Shown: positions 50,503 to 58,534 of the stretch, one piece after another
How positions within the stretch are numbered: position 1 is the stretch's first letter
Layout: every line of letters starts with the position of its first letter
Origin: Arthrobacter sp. Leaf234
GTDB lineage: Bacteria; Actinomycetota; Actinomycetes; Actinomycetales; Micrococcaceae
Assembly (NCBI RefSeq): GCF_001422665.1
Contig: NZ_LMLU01000001.1
Span: 1,036,753 to 1,100,752 of the forward strand
DNA length: 64,000 nucleotides
Reading direction: 5' to 3'
Position numbers and translations under genes: made by a program
Notes under the pieces: generated by a model
Seen by the model: only the letters and a program-made list of their open reading frames with translations
The model's database searches: none
What the model was told of the DNA's origin: nothing

Positions 50503-50570
50503 GCCCATTCGCCGGCTTCCGTCGGTGGGAAGGAGCGTCTATTCCCACTGACCGGCAACGGTCGGTGGGA
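50503..50570. repeat. REP-like two-hairpin unit B
   Basis: Same architecture and orientation as unit A: imperfect hairpins at 50503-50530 and 50543-50570 (TCCCACTGACCG / CGGTCGGTGGGA) separated by AGGAGCGTCTA. The A and B linkers and hairpin arms align over about 68 bp. The pair flanks the broken AbiEi-like gene as direct repeats. Confidence 0.8.
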
Positions 50571-50690
50571 GGAGCGGGCGGTTCGGTACGGGCATCGGCG
50601 CCGCGGGGCGCAGTCGGTATAGAGCAGTCGGCATAGATGGGGAGGGACGCTGGTGGGTGGGAGGCCCACCGACGCCGGGGAGCAGCCCGG

Positions 50691-51305
50691 TCAGCGCCGG
50701 TGCAGGCCGTCGAAGACCATGAGGATGATGTCGTCGGCCAGCTTGTCCGCGGTGAGCGGTCCTCCGGGTCGGTACCACTCCACGATCGAGTTGATGGTCC
50801 CGAAGATGAGGCGCGTCGTGGTCCGCGGGTCGATGTCGTCGCGGATGGAGCCCTCGTGGCGGGCGGCGTCGACGAGCGCGGCGATCTCACGGTCGAATCT
50901 CCGGCGCCGGTCGAGGGCTTCCCGCTCCACCTCCGTGTTGCCGCGGAGCCGCAGCAGGAGCGTGACGAAGGGGAGGCGCTCCGTCAGGACGGCGATGGTG
51001 CCACGGAGCACGAATTCCAGGCGGGCGTCCGCGGCGCCGGTGCCCGCGCGGCTGTCCTCGAGCACGGCCTCCAGCCCGCCGAGCGCGTGGTCGAGCGCGA
51101 GCCGGAGGAGGTCGCCCTTCGACGGCACGTGGTGGTAGATCGCCGACTTGCTGATGCCGAGTTCCTCGGCGAGCATGCCCATGGAGGTCGCCTCGTAGCC
51201 GTGGCGGTTGAAGGCCGTGACGGCGACGGCGAGGACCGACTGCTGGTCGTACCCGGGACGTCCCCGGCGGGCAGTGGGGAGCGGAGCGGCTCCGGCAGCA
51301 GTCAT
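50691..51305 (-). CDS. paaR: TetR-family regulator of phenylacetate genes (PaaR-like)
   Basis: A 204-residue TetR protein. The N-terminal DNA-binding domain has VLAVAVTAFNRHGYEATSMG, the LAEELGISKSAIYHHVPSK recognition helix and FLRLAL-like helix 4. The C-terminal ligand domain is unassigned but likely binds phenylacetyl-CoA, as known for PaaR of other actinobacteria and Thermus. The ATG at 51305 is used; an upstream extension contains the operator. The gene sits between the two paa operons, divergent from paaABCDE, with operator-like repeats before all three units. Confidence 0.85.
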   Translation of the reverse strand: MTAAGAAPLPTARRGRPGYDQQSVLAVAVTAFNRHGYEATSMGMLAEELGISKSAIYHHVPSKGDLLRLALDHALGGLEAVLEDSRAGTGAADARLEFVLRGTIAVLTERLPFVTLLLRLRGNTEVEREALDRRRRFDREIAALVDAARHEGSIRDDIDPRTTTRLIFGTINSIVEWYRPGGPLTADKLADDIILMVFDGLHRR

Positions 51306-51320
51306 AGGGTCATTTTTGCA

Positions 51321-51334
51321 CGACCGTTCGGTCG
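51321..51334. promoter_or_regulatory. PaaR-type operator candidate before paaR
   Basis: CGACCGTTCGGTCG is a palindrome 16 bp upstream of the paaR ATG. Its reverse complement GACCGAACGGTCG shares the core CGAACGGTCG with the site before paaA. Its position suggests negative autoregulation. Confidence 0.7.
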
Positions 51335-51451
51335 GGAGAGCGGGCGGGACGGCGGGCCACGGCGTCACAATCGAACACAATCCTTAGTTTGCCTAGAGAG
51401 TAGTAGCCTTACTGTCGATACCACCGCACCACCCGTGAAAGGGCGCTCACC

Positions 51452-51895
51452 GTGCCGACCACCTCCTGGGACCTCCGTCTCCACGCCCTGACCGCCTTCA
51501 TGGACGCCGAAGGCCGCGAGCCCTCGACCCGATCCGCCATTGCCGGGGAGCACCGGCTGGCCCTGTGGCTCGACGAGCAGCGGAAGTCGGTGCGCGCCGG
51601 ACGGATGGGGCCCGCCCGCCGGGAGATCCTGCAGCAGGCGGGATTGCTCACGGCGGACGAGATCGGCAGTCCCCGCACCGGCACGGCGTGGCTCAGGGTG
51701 GCCAGTGTGGCCGAATTCGTCGAGGAGGAGGGCCGGTTGCCGTCCTTCGTGGCGCCGGCGACGGCGGGCGAGAAACGCCTTGCGGACTGGATCCACGTGC
51801 AGCTCTCCGGCCGAGCGGCCGAAACGGAGCCACTGCGTGCACTGCGCGCCATCCTCGACGCGGTGGCCGTCGACGGGCTCGCGCACACCGTCTGA
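51452..51895 (+). CDS. Small protein with two helicase-associated (HA) domains
   Basis: A 147-residue protein composed of two copies of the HA pattern: LHALTAFMDAEGREPSTRSA with GEHRLALWLDEQRKS, then VAEFVEEEGRLPSF with GEKRLADWIHVQLSG. HA domains are normally C-terminal repeats of helicases and bind nucleic acid; here there is no helicase core. It starts with GTG. Its position inside the paa island, between paaR and paaA, looks accidental. Function unknown. Confidence 0.7.
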   Translation: MPTTSWDLRLHALTAFMDAEGREPSTRSAIAGEHRLALWLDEQRKSVRAGRMGPARREILQQAGLLTADEIGSPRTGTAWLRVASVAEFVEEEGRLPSFVAPATAGEKRLADWIHVQLSGRAAETEPLRALRAILDAVAVDGLAHTV

Positions 51896-52010
51896 GCGCG
51901 AGCCTCCCCTTACGCCGCCTCCTGACGGGTGATAGGTTCGGCGCACGTGCAGCGCCGCAACGGACCCGGACGTCCCCGGGCCGCCAGGGCGGCATTCTGC
52001 GAGGAAGCCG

Positions 52011-52415
52011 ATGGACAGTGTGGTGGCGGCGAGCGGCCGAGCGACAGTCTCCCTGATCGCGCCCGGCCTGCAGCGCCTCTCCTGGAGTCCGGGGACGCAC
52101 ATCGATCACGACGACGCGCTCTCGGTGCTCGCCGCGAGCAGGATCATGTCCTCCGGCGGGCCCTACGCCATCCTGGTCGACATGACGACGACGGTCGACG
52201 TCCGCTCCGATGCGCGGGCGGCCTTCAACGGGGAGTCGCTCGTGGTCGCGGCCGCCCTGCTGGGCGACGGGCCGATGGACGAGGTGCTGGCTGCAGGAGC
52301 GTGCAGGGCGGTGCATCCCACCCGGTACTTCACGTCCGTCTCCCTGGCGCTCGCCTGGCTGGACGAACGTCTCGCTGACCGGCAGATCCCGTCCGGCGAC
52401 CCGTCGTTCCGTTGA
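52011..52415 (+). CDS. Small SpoIIAA/STAS-like protein, DUF7793-type
   Basis: A 134-residue protein with alternating strands and helices and a PYAILVDMTTTVDVRSDARAA stretch that resembles the phosphorylatable-loop region of SpoIIAA/STAS-like proteins. The C-terminal RYFTSVSLALAWLDERL helix is as in the STAS-like DUF7793 group common in Arthrobacter. The ATG at 52011 has GAGGAAG upstream. The role is unknown; such proteins occur near regulators or stress genes. It ends 80 bp before paaA and overlaps the promoter region of the paa operon. Confidence 0.6.
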   Translation: MDSVVAASGRATVSLIAPGLQRLSWSPGTHIDHDDALSVLAASRIMSSGGPYAILVDMTTTVDVRSDARAAFNGESLVVAAALLGDGPMDEVLAAGACRAVHPTRYFTSVSLALAWLDERLADRQIPSGDPSFR

Positions 52416-52441
52416 CTGCTCAACGCCCTGCTCCCTATACT
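52412..52441 (+). promoter_or_regulatory. Promoter of the paaABCDE operon
   Basis: TTGACT (52412-52417) and TATACT (52436-52441) with an 18-nt spacer form one of the best sigma-70-type pairs in the window. The -35 overlaps the last codons of the upstream SpoIIAA-like gene. Confidence 0.75.
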
Positions 52442-52458
52442 GAACGAACGGTCGGTAA
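52442..52458. promoter_or_regulatory. PaaR-type operator candidate before paaA
   Basis: GAACGAACGGTCGGTAA lies directly downstream of the -10, covering the start site, an ideal place for a repressor. It matches the sites before the thiolase gene and paaR. Confidence 0.75.
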
Positions 52459-52494
52459 ATACGCCGCATACGTCCAGACGAGCGAGGTAGCACG

Positions 52495-53475
52495 ATGACG
52501 ACGACAGCGATTGATCCGCGGAGCCGCGAGGACCACGACGCGGCCGGTGAGCGCCGATTCGACGAGCTGATCGCCCAGGACTCACGCATCGAGCCCCGTG
52601 ACTGGATGCCGGCCGACTACCGCAAGTCGCTGACGCGCCAGATCTCCCAACATGCGCACTCCGAGATCATCGGCATGCAGCCCGAGGCCAACTGGATCAC
52701 GCGCGCGCCGTCCCTCAAGCGCAAGGCCGTCCTCATGGCCAAGGTGCAGGATGAAGCCGGCCACGGGCTCTATCTCTATTCCGCGGCCGAGACCCTCGGA
52801 ACGCCCCGTGACCAGATGACCGAGGACCTGATCGCCGGCAAGGCGCGCTACTCGAGCATCTTCAACTACCCCGTCCTCACCTGGGCCGACATCGGTGCGA
52901 TCGGCTGGCTCGTCGACGGTGCGGCCATCTGCAACCAGGTGCCCCTGTGCCGTGCGTCCTACGGCCCGTACGGCCGGGCGATGGTGCGCATCTGCAAGGA
53001 GGAGTCCTTCCACCAGCGCCAGGGCTTCGAGATCCTGCTCGAACTCGCCAACGGCACCGAGGCGCAGAAGCAGATGGCGCAGGACGCCGTGAACCGCTGG
53101 TACGCGCCGTCCCTGATGATGTTCGGTCCGCCGGACGAGGACTCGCCCAACTCGCAGAAGTCCATGGAGTGGAACATCAAGCGCTTCTCGAACGACGAGC
53201 TGCGGTCGCGCTTCGTCGGCATGATGGTCGAGCAGATCAAGGTTCTCGGGCTCGACCTGCCCGACCAGGACGTGCGCTTCGACGAGGAGACCGGCCGCTG
53301 GCAGCACGGGCCCCTGGACTGGAACGAGTTCAAGGAGGTCCTCGCGGGCCGTGGACCCTGCAACGCCCAGCGCATGGAGCGGCGCCGCGAAGCCCACGAG
53401 GACGGCGCCTGGGTGCGCGAGGCCGCTGCGGCCTACGCCGAGAAGCAGGTCCTCAAGACCGCGCAGGCGGCGTAG
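52495..53475 (+). CDS. paaA: 1,2-phenylacetyl-CoA epoxidase catalytic subunit A
   Basis: The di-iron catalytic subunit that epoxidises phenylacetyl-CoA. The 326-residue protein has the carboxylate-bridged iron motifs of the ferritin-like family: [18 protein letters not shown] and [17 protein letters not shown] (ExxH). Conserved sections [19 protein letters not shown] and [18 protein letters not shown] are diagnostic of PaaA. ATG at 52495. First gene of paaABCDE. Confidence 0.97.
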   Translation: MTTTAIDPRSREDHDAAGERRFDELIAQDSRIEPRDWMPADYRKSLTRQISQHAHSEIIGMQPEANWITRAPSLKRKAVLMAKVQDEAGHGLYLYSAAETLGTPRDQMTEDLIAGKARYSSIFNYPVLTWADIGAIGWLVDGAAICNQVPLCRASYGPYGRAMVRICKEESFHQRQGFEILLELANGTEAQKQMAQDAVNRWYAPSLMMFGPPDEDSPNSQKSMEWNIKRFSNDELRSRFVGMMVEQIKVLGLDLPDQDVRFDEETGRWQHGPLDWNEFKEVLAGRGPCNAQRMERRREAHEDGAWVREAAAAYAEKQVLKTAQAA

Positions 53476-53823
53476 GTGACGGGCGGGTCGACCACGGGCG
53501 ACGACGGCGCGAAGGCACCGTCGTCGGGTCCGCGGGAACCGCGTGCGGCCTGGCCGCTCTGGGAGGTGTTCGTGCGGTCGTCGCGCGGGCTCTCCCACGT
53601 CCACGCCGGGTCGCTCCACGCGCCCGACGCCGAAATGGCCGTGCGGAACGCGCGTGACCTCTACACGCGGCGCAACGAGGGCGTGAGCCTGTGGGTGGTC
53701 CCGGCGACGGCGATCATCACCAGCGATCCCGACGCGAAGGACCAGTTCTTCGAATCCCCCCAGGGCAAGGACTACCGGCACGCGACGTACTACACCAAGA
53801 GCGAGGGAGTGAAGCACCTGTGA
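53476..53823 (+). CDS. paaB: 1,2-phenylacetyl-CoA epoxidase subunit B
   Basis: A 115-residue structural subunit. The PaaB core AWPLWEVFVRSSRGLSHVHAGSL (split: WPLWEVFVRSSRGLSHV, HAGSLHA) is followed by ARDLYTRRNEGVSLWVV, both characteristic. An unusual roughly 20-residue Gly/Ser-rich N-terminus precedes it. The GTG at 53476 begins immediately after the paaA stop, and the stop overlaps the paaC start (GTGA). Known to bridge complex components in other species. Confidence 0.95.
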   Translation: MTGGSTTGDDGAKAPSSGPREPRAAWPLWEVFVRSSRGLSHVHAGSLHAPDAEMAVRNARDLYTRRNEGVSLWVVPATAIITSDPDAKDQFFESPQGKDYRHATYYTKSEGVKHL

Positions 53824-54644
53824 GCGAGGCCAACGCCAGCGCGACCCGCATCACCCCGGGCAACGCCCTGCGGCCGGAGGACATCGCGCTGCTCGAGGCG
53901 AAGCCCTCGGACGCCGTCGGGCAGTACGCGCTGTGGCTGGGCGACGACGCCCTGATCCTCGCGCAGCGGCTCGGCTGGTGGATCTCCCGCGCGCCCGAAC
54001 TCGAGGAGGACGTGGCGCTCGCCAACATCGCGCTCGATCAGATCGGCCACGCCCGGTCCTTCCTCACCTATGCGGGACGGGCGTGGGACAAGACCGAGGA
54101 CGATCTCGCCTACTTCCGCCGGGAGCCCGAGTTCCGCTCGGTCCATCTCGTCGAGCAGCCCAACGGGGACTTCGCCCGCACCATCGCGCGGCAGTTCGTC
54201 GTCGCCCTCTACCAGTGGGAGCTCTACTCGCGGCTGGTGGATTCCAGCGATCCCACCCTCGCCGCGATCGCCGCGAAGGCGGTCAAGGAGGTGGACTACC
54301 ACCGGGACCACAGCATCCAGTGGATCCTGCGCCTCGGTCAGGGCACCGAGGAGTCGCGCCGCAGGATGATCGCCGGTCTCAAGCTGACCTGGCCGTACGT
54401 CGAGGAACTCTTCACCGATCATCCACTCGTCGACGAGCTCGGTGATGCCGGTGTCCGCCCGAGCAGTCTCCGTGCGCCGTTCGACGCGGCGGTGCAGGCG
54501 GTCCTCGCCGAGGCCGATCTGGACGTGCCGCAGGTGCCCGGATCCGTGGGCGGCGGGCGCCTCGGACGGCACAGCGAACATCTCGGCTACATCCTCGCCG
54601 AACTCCAGGTGCTCGCGAGGGAGTACCCCGGAGCGTCGTGGTGA
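53820..54644 (+). CDS. paaC: 1,2-phenylacetyl-CoA epoxidase subunit C
   Basis: The structural, iron-free ferritin-like partner of PaaA; it supports PaaA and binds CoA. The 274-residue protein carries LGDDALILAQRLGWWISRAP, the LANIALDQIGHARSFLTYAG helix and KEVDYHRDHSIQWILRLGQG. GTG at 53820 overlaps the paaB stop. A longer in-frame ORF upstream lies within paaB and is not used. Confidence 0.96.
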   Translation: MSEANASATRITPGNALRPEDIALLEAKPSDAVGQYALWLGDDALILAQRLGWWISRAPELEEDVALANIALDQIGHARSFLTYAGRAWDKTEDDLAYFRREPEFRSVHLVEQPNGDFARTIARQFVVALYQWELYSRLVDSSDPTLAAIAAKAVKEVDYHRDHSIQWILRLGQGTEESRRRMIAGLKLTWPYVEELFTDHPLVDELGDAGVRPSSLRAPFDAAVQAVLAEADLDVPQVPGSVGGGRLGRHSEHLGYILAELQVLAREYPGASW

Positions 54645-55150
54645 CCGTCACCGATCTGCGGCCCTCGTCCGCCGTGGACGCCGCGGCGTGGGACATCGCC
54701 GCGACGGTCTGCGACCCCGAGATCCCGGTCCTCACGATCGAGGACCTCGGGATCCTCCGCGACGCCCACGTCGCGGAGACCGGGCAGGTCCTCGTGACCA
54801 TCACGCCGACGTACTCGGGCTGCCCCGCCATGGACGCCATCCGCGACGACGTCACCGCGGCCCTCAGGGGAGCGGGGTACGACGACGTCGCCGTGCGCCT
54901 GGTCCTCTCGCCCGCCTGGACCACGGACTGGATGAGCGACGACGGCAAGGCGAAACTGGCGGACTACGGCATCGCTCCGCCCACGGGGAAGGCCGCCGCC
55001 GGTCCGGTCCGGATCGGGCTCAGCGTCAAGTGTCCGCAGTGCTCGTCGCTCAACACCCGCGAGATGACGCGCTTCGGCTCGACCTCCTGCAAGGCCCTGT
55101 ACGTCTGCAACGACTGCCGGGAACCCTTCGACTACTTCAAGGTGCACTGA
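54638..55150 (+). CDS. paaD: Phenylacetate epoxidase assembly protein PaaD (MIP18/SufT-like)
   Basis: A 170-residue iron-sulfur assembly factor. The DUF59 domain has VCDPEIPVLTIEDLGILRDA and ITPTYSGCPAMDAIRDDV with the conserved Cys. The C-terminal zinc-ribbon-like tail KCPQCSSLNTREMTRFGSTS, then CNDC, is diagnostic of PaaD. Two GTG starts (54638, 54641) are possible; it overlaps paaC by 7 bp. The stop overlaps the paaE ATG. Confidence 0.95.
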   Translation: MVTVTDLRPSSAVDAAAWDIAATVCDPEIPVLTIEDLGILRDAHVAETGQVLVTITPTYSGCPAMDAIRDDVTAALRGAGYDDVAVRLVLSPAWTTDWMSDDGKAKLADYGIAPPTGKAAAGPVRIGLSVKCPQCSSLNTREMTRFGSTSCKALYVCNDCREPFDYFKVH

Positions 55151-56280
55151 TGGCCGTCGTCCTCGCCCCCTCCACCCAGCGACGGAGCGCCTTCAACACG
55201 CTCACGGTCCGCGAGGTGCGCCGCCTCACCGAGGACGCGGTCGAGGTCACCCTCGACGTTCCCGCCGAGCTCCAGGAGAAGTACGACTACCTTCCCGGCC
55301 AGTACGTGGCGCTCCGGGCGACGCTCGACGTCGACGGGGAGCCCAAGGAGGTCCGGCGCAGCTATTCGATCTGTGCCGATCCCCGCCCCGGTGAGCTCCG
55401 CGTGGCCGTCAAGCGGGACCTCGGCGGAGTGTTCTCGACGTGGGCCAACGAGTCGCTCGCGGCGGGGGACACCCTCGACGTCATGAGTCCGCTGGGACAG
55501 TTCACCCCGCGTACGACGCCGGGCGACCAGGCTGTCGCTCTCGTCGCCGTCGCGGCGGGATCAGGCATCACGCCGGTGATCTCCATCGCACGGTCGATGC
55601 TCGCCGGCAGCCCCAATGCCCGCTTCGACCTCATCTACGCGAACCGGGCGGCGATGGACGTGATGTTCCTCGAGGAACTCGCCGACCTCAAGGACCGCTA
55701 CCCCGCGCGGTTCGCGCTGCACCATGTCCTGTCCCGGGAGCAGCGCATCTCGCCGCTGCTGTCCGGCCGGATCGACGCCGAGAAGTTGGAGAAGCTCCTC
55801 GGGACGGTCCTGGCCGCCGAGCGGGTGGACGAGTGGTTCCTCTGCGGGCCCTTCGAGCTGGTGCAGCTCTGCCGGGATGCGCTCGCGGAGCGAGGCGTCC
55901 CCGCTGAGAAGATCCGCTTCGAGCTGTTCACGACGGGCGAGCCCACACGTCCCGAGGGGAGCATCGGCCGACCGGTCGCGCCCGCGGAGAGCGGCGAGAA
56001 CTACACCATCTCCTTCAACCTCGACGGCCTCCGGGGATCCGTGCAGAGTCCCACCCACGCGCGGGAGTCCATCCTGAACGCCGCCCTGCGGGTGCGGCCC
56101 GACGTCCCCTTCGCATGCGCCGGTGGGGTCTGCGGCACGTGCCGCGCGAAGGTGGTCGAGGGCACCGTGGAGATGACCGAGAACTACGCGCTGGAGCCCG
56201 ACGAGGTGGCGAAGGGCTTCGTGCTGACCTGCCAGGCCCATCCCACCAGCGACACCGTCACCGTCGACTACGACGCCTAG
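55150..56280 (+). CDS. paaE: 1,2-phenylacetyl-CoA epoxidase reductase PaaE
   Basis: Transfers electrons from NADPH to PaaA through FAD and a [2Fe-2S] cluster. The flavin domain has YVALRATL and RRSYSICADPR, and the NAD(P) domain has AVAAGSGITPVISIARSML and FLCGPFELVQLC. The C-terminal plant-type ferredoxin has the cluster cysteines in FACAGGVCGTCRAKVVEG plus a fourth in VLTCQAHP. 376 residues, starting at the ATG at 55150. Last subunit gene of paaABCDE. Confidence 0.96.
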   Translation: MAVVLAPSTQRRSAFNTLTVREVRRLTEDAVEVTLDVPAELQEKYDYLPGQYVALRATLDVDGEPKEVRRSYSICADPRPGELRVAVKRDLGGVFSTWANESLAAGDTLDVMSPLGQFTPRTTPGDQAVALVAVAAGSGITPVISIARSMLAGSPNARFDLIYANRAAMDVMFLEELADLKDRYPARFALHHVLSREQRISPLLSGRIDAEKLEKLLGTVLAAERVDEWFLCGPFELVQLCRDALAERGVPAEKIRFELFTTGEPTRPEGSIGRPVAPAESGENYTISFNLDGLRGSVQSPTHARESILNAALRVRPDVPFACAGGVCGTCRAKVVEGTVEMTENYALEPDEVAKGFVLTCQAHPTSDTVTVDYDA

Positions 56281-56288
56281 GAGCAGCG

Positions 56289-57101
56289 ATGACCGCACCA
56301 CAGGACACCACATCGACGAGCATGGTCCGGCTGACGATCGCCGACGGCATCGCCGACGTGGTGCTGGACGCGCCCTACCGGCTCAACGCCGTCGACGCCC
56401 AGGCACTCGAGGACCTGGCCGCCGCGTACGACGACGCCGCAGCCGGTGTGCGGGAAGGCACGGTCCGAGCCCTCGTGCTGCGCGGGGAGGGACGCGCCTT
56501 CTGTGCGGGCCGCAACCTCGGGGCCATCACCTTCGAGGACGACGACGCGTACGAGTTCCTCGATGCCACCCTGACGCCCCTGCTCCGGAAGATGGCCGAC
56601 TTCCCGGCTCCGACGTTCGCCGCCGCACAGGGTGCGTGCCTCGGCGTCGGGCTCGGCCTGCTCATCGCGACCGACGTCGTCTACGTCGCCGAGGACGCCA
56701 AGATCGGCTCGCCCTTCGCCAATCTCGGGCTGATGCTCGACTCCGGCGGGCACTGGCTGTTCATGGAACGGCTCGGCTCGCACCGGGCCCTCGACCTGAT
56801 GTACACCGGCGACCTCATGACCGGCGCGGAGGCCGTGGCCGGTGGCCTCTTCAGCCGTGCAGTGCCTGCGGCGGACCTCCTGGACCTCACGAGGGCGAAG
56901 GCCGCCCGGGCCGCCCGCGGTCCGCTGCAGTCGCTCGTCGCCTCGAAACAGCTCATCGGGCGGATCCGCGACGACCGCCTGGGCCTGTGGGACGCCATCC
57001 GCGGCGAGAACGACGCGCAGGCCGTGCTCGGCAGCACGGAGGACTACCGCGAGGGTCTCGCGGCCTTCCGGGAGAAGCGGGCTCCGCGCTTCGGCAGTTG
57101 A
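56289..57101 (+). CDS. paaG: Enoyl-CoA isomerase/hydratase, PaaG-like
   Basis: A crotonase of 270 residues. Oxyanion-hole segments are GRAFCAGRNLGAI and GACLGVGLGLLIATDVV, followed by KIGSPFANLGLMLDSGGHWL. In phenylacetate catabolism PaaG isomerises ring-epoxide-CoA to oxepin-CoA, which PaaZ then opens. Position 8 bp after paaE supports that job. Its general features are common to other hydratases, so the name rests on context. After this gene the strand changes. Confidence 0.85.
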   Translation: MTAPQDTTSTSMVRLTIADGIADVVLDAPYRLNAVDAQALEDLAAAYDDAAAGVREGTVRALVLRGEGRAFCAGRNLGAITFEDDDAYEFLDATLTPLLRKMADFPAPTFAAAQGACLGVGLGLLIATDVVYVAEDAKIGSPFANLGLMLDSGGHWLFMERLGSHRALDLMYTGDLMTGAEAVAGGLFSRAVPAADLLDLTRAKAARAARGPLQSLVASKQLIGRIRDDRLGLWDAIRGENDAQAVLGSTEDYREGLAAFREKRAPRFGS

Positions 57102-57234
57102 CCGGTTCCCTGTCGCGGGCGCTACCGCCGGTGATGTCGCGCACTGATCGCGCACCCATCCGCGCTACCCGGTAAATACTCGCTGCGACGGCGGCTGTGA
57201 CCCGACTGGTCGAGCGCTTCGAGGTGGGGGGCTC

Positions 57235-58329
57235 CTAGGGAGTCGGCAGGATGTAGAGCCGCGCCATCGCCTCGGAGAAGAAGGCCGGGTCAGCGTCGAG
57301 GACGGCCTGCGGACAGGTCATGACGGCGGTGACCACCCCCTCACTCGCCGGCATGGCGCGGGTCGCGATGTAGCGCACCCCGGTGTCGCCCTCGAGGGTG
57401 AGGCCCGGGAGCGTCGTCGTCGAGAGGTCAACGGTGGGTCCGCCGGCGAAGTTGATGCTGAGGGGGACGGCGCCGGCCTGGTCCTCGATCGTTCCGCCTT
57501 CGAGGTCCGCGAAGAATTCGAGCAGGTAGACCATGTAGCTCGAGGTGGCAGGAGCGTCGCTCAGGAGGTCGTCGTCACCGTCGAGCGGCGGCATGTACGC
57601 CTGCTCCAGCAGGAGGTCGCAGCCGTTCGGACTGCTGAAGGTGGAGATTCCGTCGGCCGGGAGGCCGTCCATGGTCCACGTCTCCACCGGCTGCGCCCAG
57701 GACGGCGGAGCGGTGAAGAGGGCGGAGCTTTCGAGCGGTTGCTGCTCGGGCGCGTCGATCGTTCCGGCGGCGGGGTCGGGGCCGGTGATCTCCGGGACGG
57801 GGCCACCCGGGACGTCCGTCGACGGCGGAGCGGCGAACCCCGTCTCGGAGGCCGTCGTGGGGGTGAACGTCGCGGCGAGACCGAGGACTGCGAGGACCAC
57901 CACCACGCCGACCAGGCCGACCACGAGTGTCCCGGCCCCGATGAGGACCCAGCCCCACACCGGCAGGCCCCTCCTGCGCGGAGGTGGTCCGCCGGGCCCG
58001 GACGCGTACCCGCTGAAGGCGCCCTGCGGAACCTGGCCTGGTCCCGTTAATTGCGGCGGGGAGGGCCGGCTCCCAACGAGCCGCTCGACGTCGCCGGGTC
58101 CGGGTGTCGCCCACAGATTCTCCGTGCGGGGGGCGTTCGCCCGCGGCAGATCATCGAAGGACGCACCGTGGCCCGGATCATTGCCGAAGGGGCCCTGAGG
58201 AGTCGGGCCGGCCCCGAGCGGACCCGGGGGAGTCGGAGGAACGCCGGACCCGCCTGCGCCGTGGAGGCGCCCTCCGTCGTCCTGCCCCTGACCGCCGGTG
58301 CTCCCTGAATCCGTCATTCTCTCCCCCAT
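57235..58329 (-). CDS. Single-pass membrane protein with Pro/Gly-rich N-terminus
   Basis: A 364-residue protein: the first 115 residues are low-complexity (Gly, Pro, Gln, disordered, cytoplasmic). One transmembrane helix follows (VWGWVLIGAGTLVVGLVGVV, about 126-150), and then an extracytoplasmic domain of about 210 residues with two cysteines (NGCDLLLEQ and MTCPQAVLD). The extracellular part has no recognised domain. Start ATG at 58329 or, with a better-placed GGGGGAG sequence, 58317. It is followed by a 133-bp gap to paaG. Typical of lineage-specific Micrococcaceae membrane proteins; no function assigned. Confidence 0.75.
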   Translation of the reverse strand: MGERMTDSGSTGGQGQDDGGRLHGAGGSGVPPTPPGPLGAGPTPQGPFGNDPGHGASFDDLPRANAPRTENLWATPGPGDVERLVGSRPSPPQLTGPGQVPQGAFSGYASGPGGPPPRRRGLPVWGWVLIGAGTLVVGLVGVVVVLAVLGLAATFTPTTASETGFAAPPSTDVPGGPVPEITGPDPAAGTIDAPEQQPLESSALFTAPPSWAQPVETWTMDGLPADGISTFSSPNGCDLLLEQAYMPPLDGDDDLLSDAPATSSYMVYLLEFFADLEGGTIEDQAGAVPLSINFAGGPTVDLSTTTLPGLTLEGDTGVRYIATRAMPASEGVVTAVMTCPQAVLDADPAFFSEAMARLYILPTP

Positions 58330-58444
58330 GTGGAACGCCGCGAACCCGGCCCCGCGGGTCTGCTTCGGTCATTATGCAGGGGCGCGGGAGCGAACACCAT
58401 GGGTAGCCCCGCCGAGGTAGCGGGGGCGCCGTGACGAGGGTCGT

Positions 58445-58490
<46 letters not shown>

Positions 58491-58534
58491 CGTGGCAAGC
58501 TGGCGTCATCCCATCGCCCACAGGAGGAGCCACC

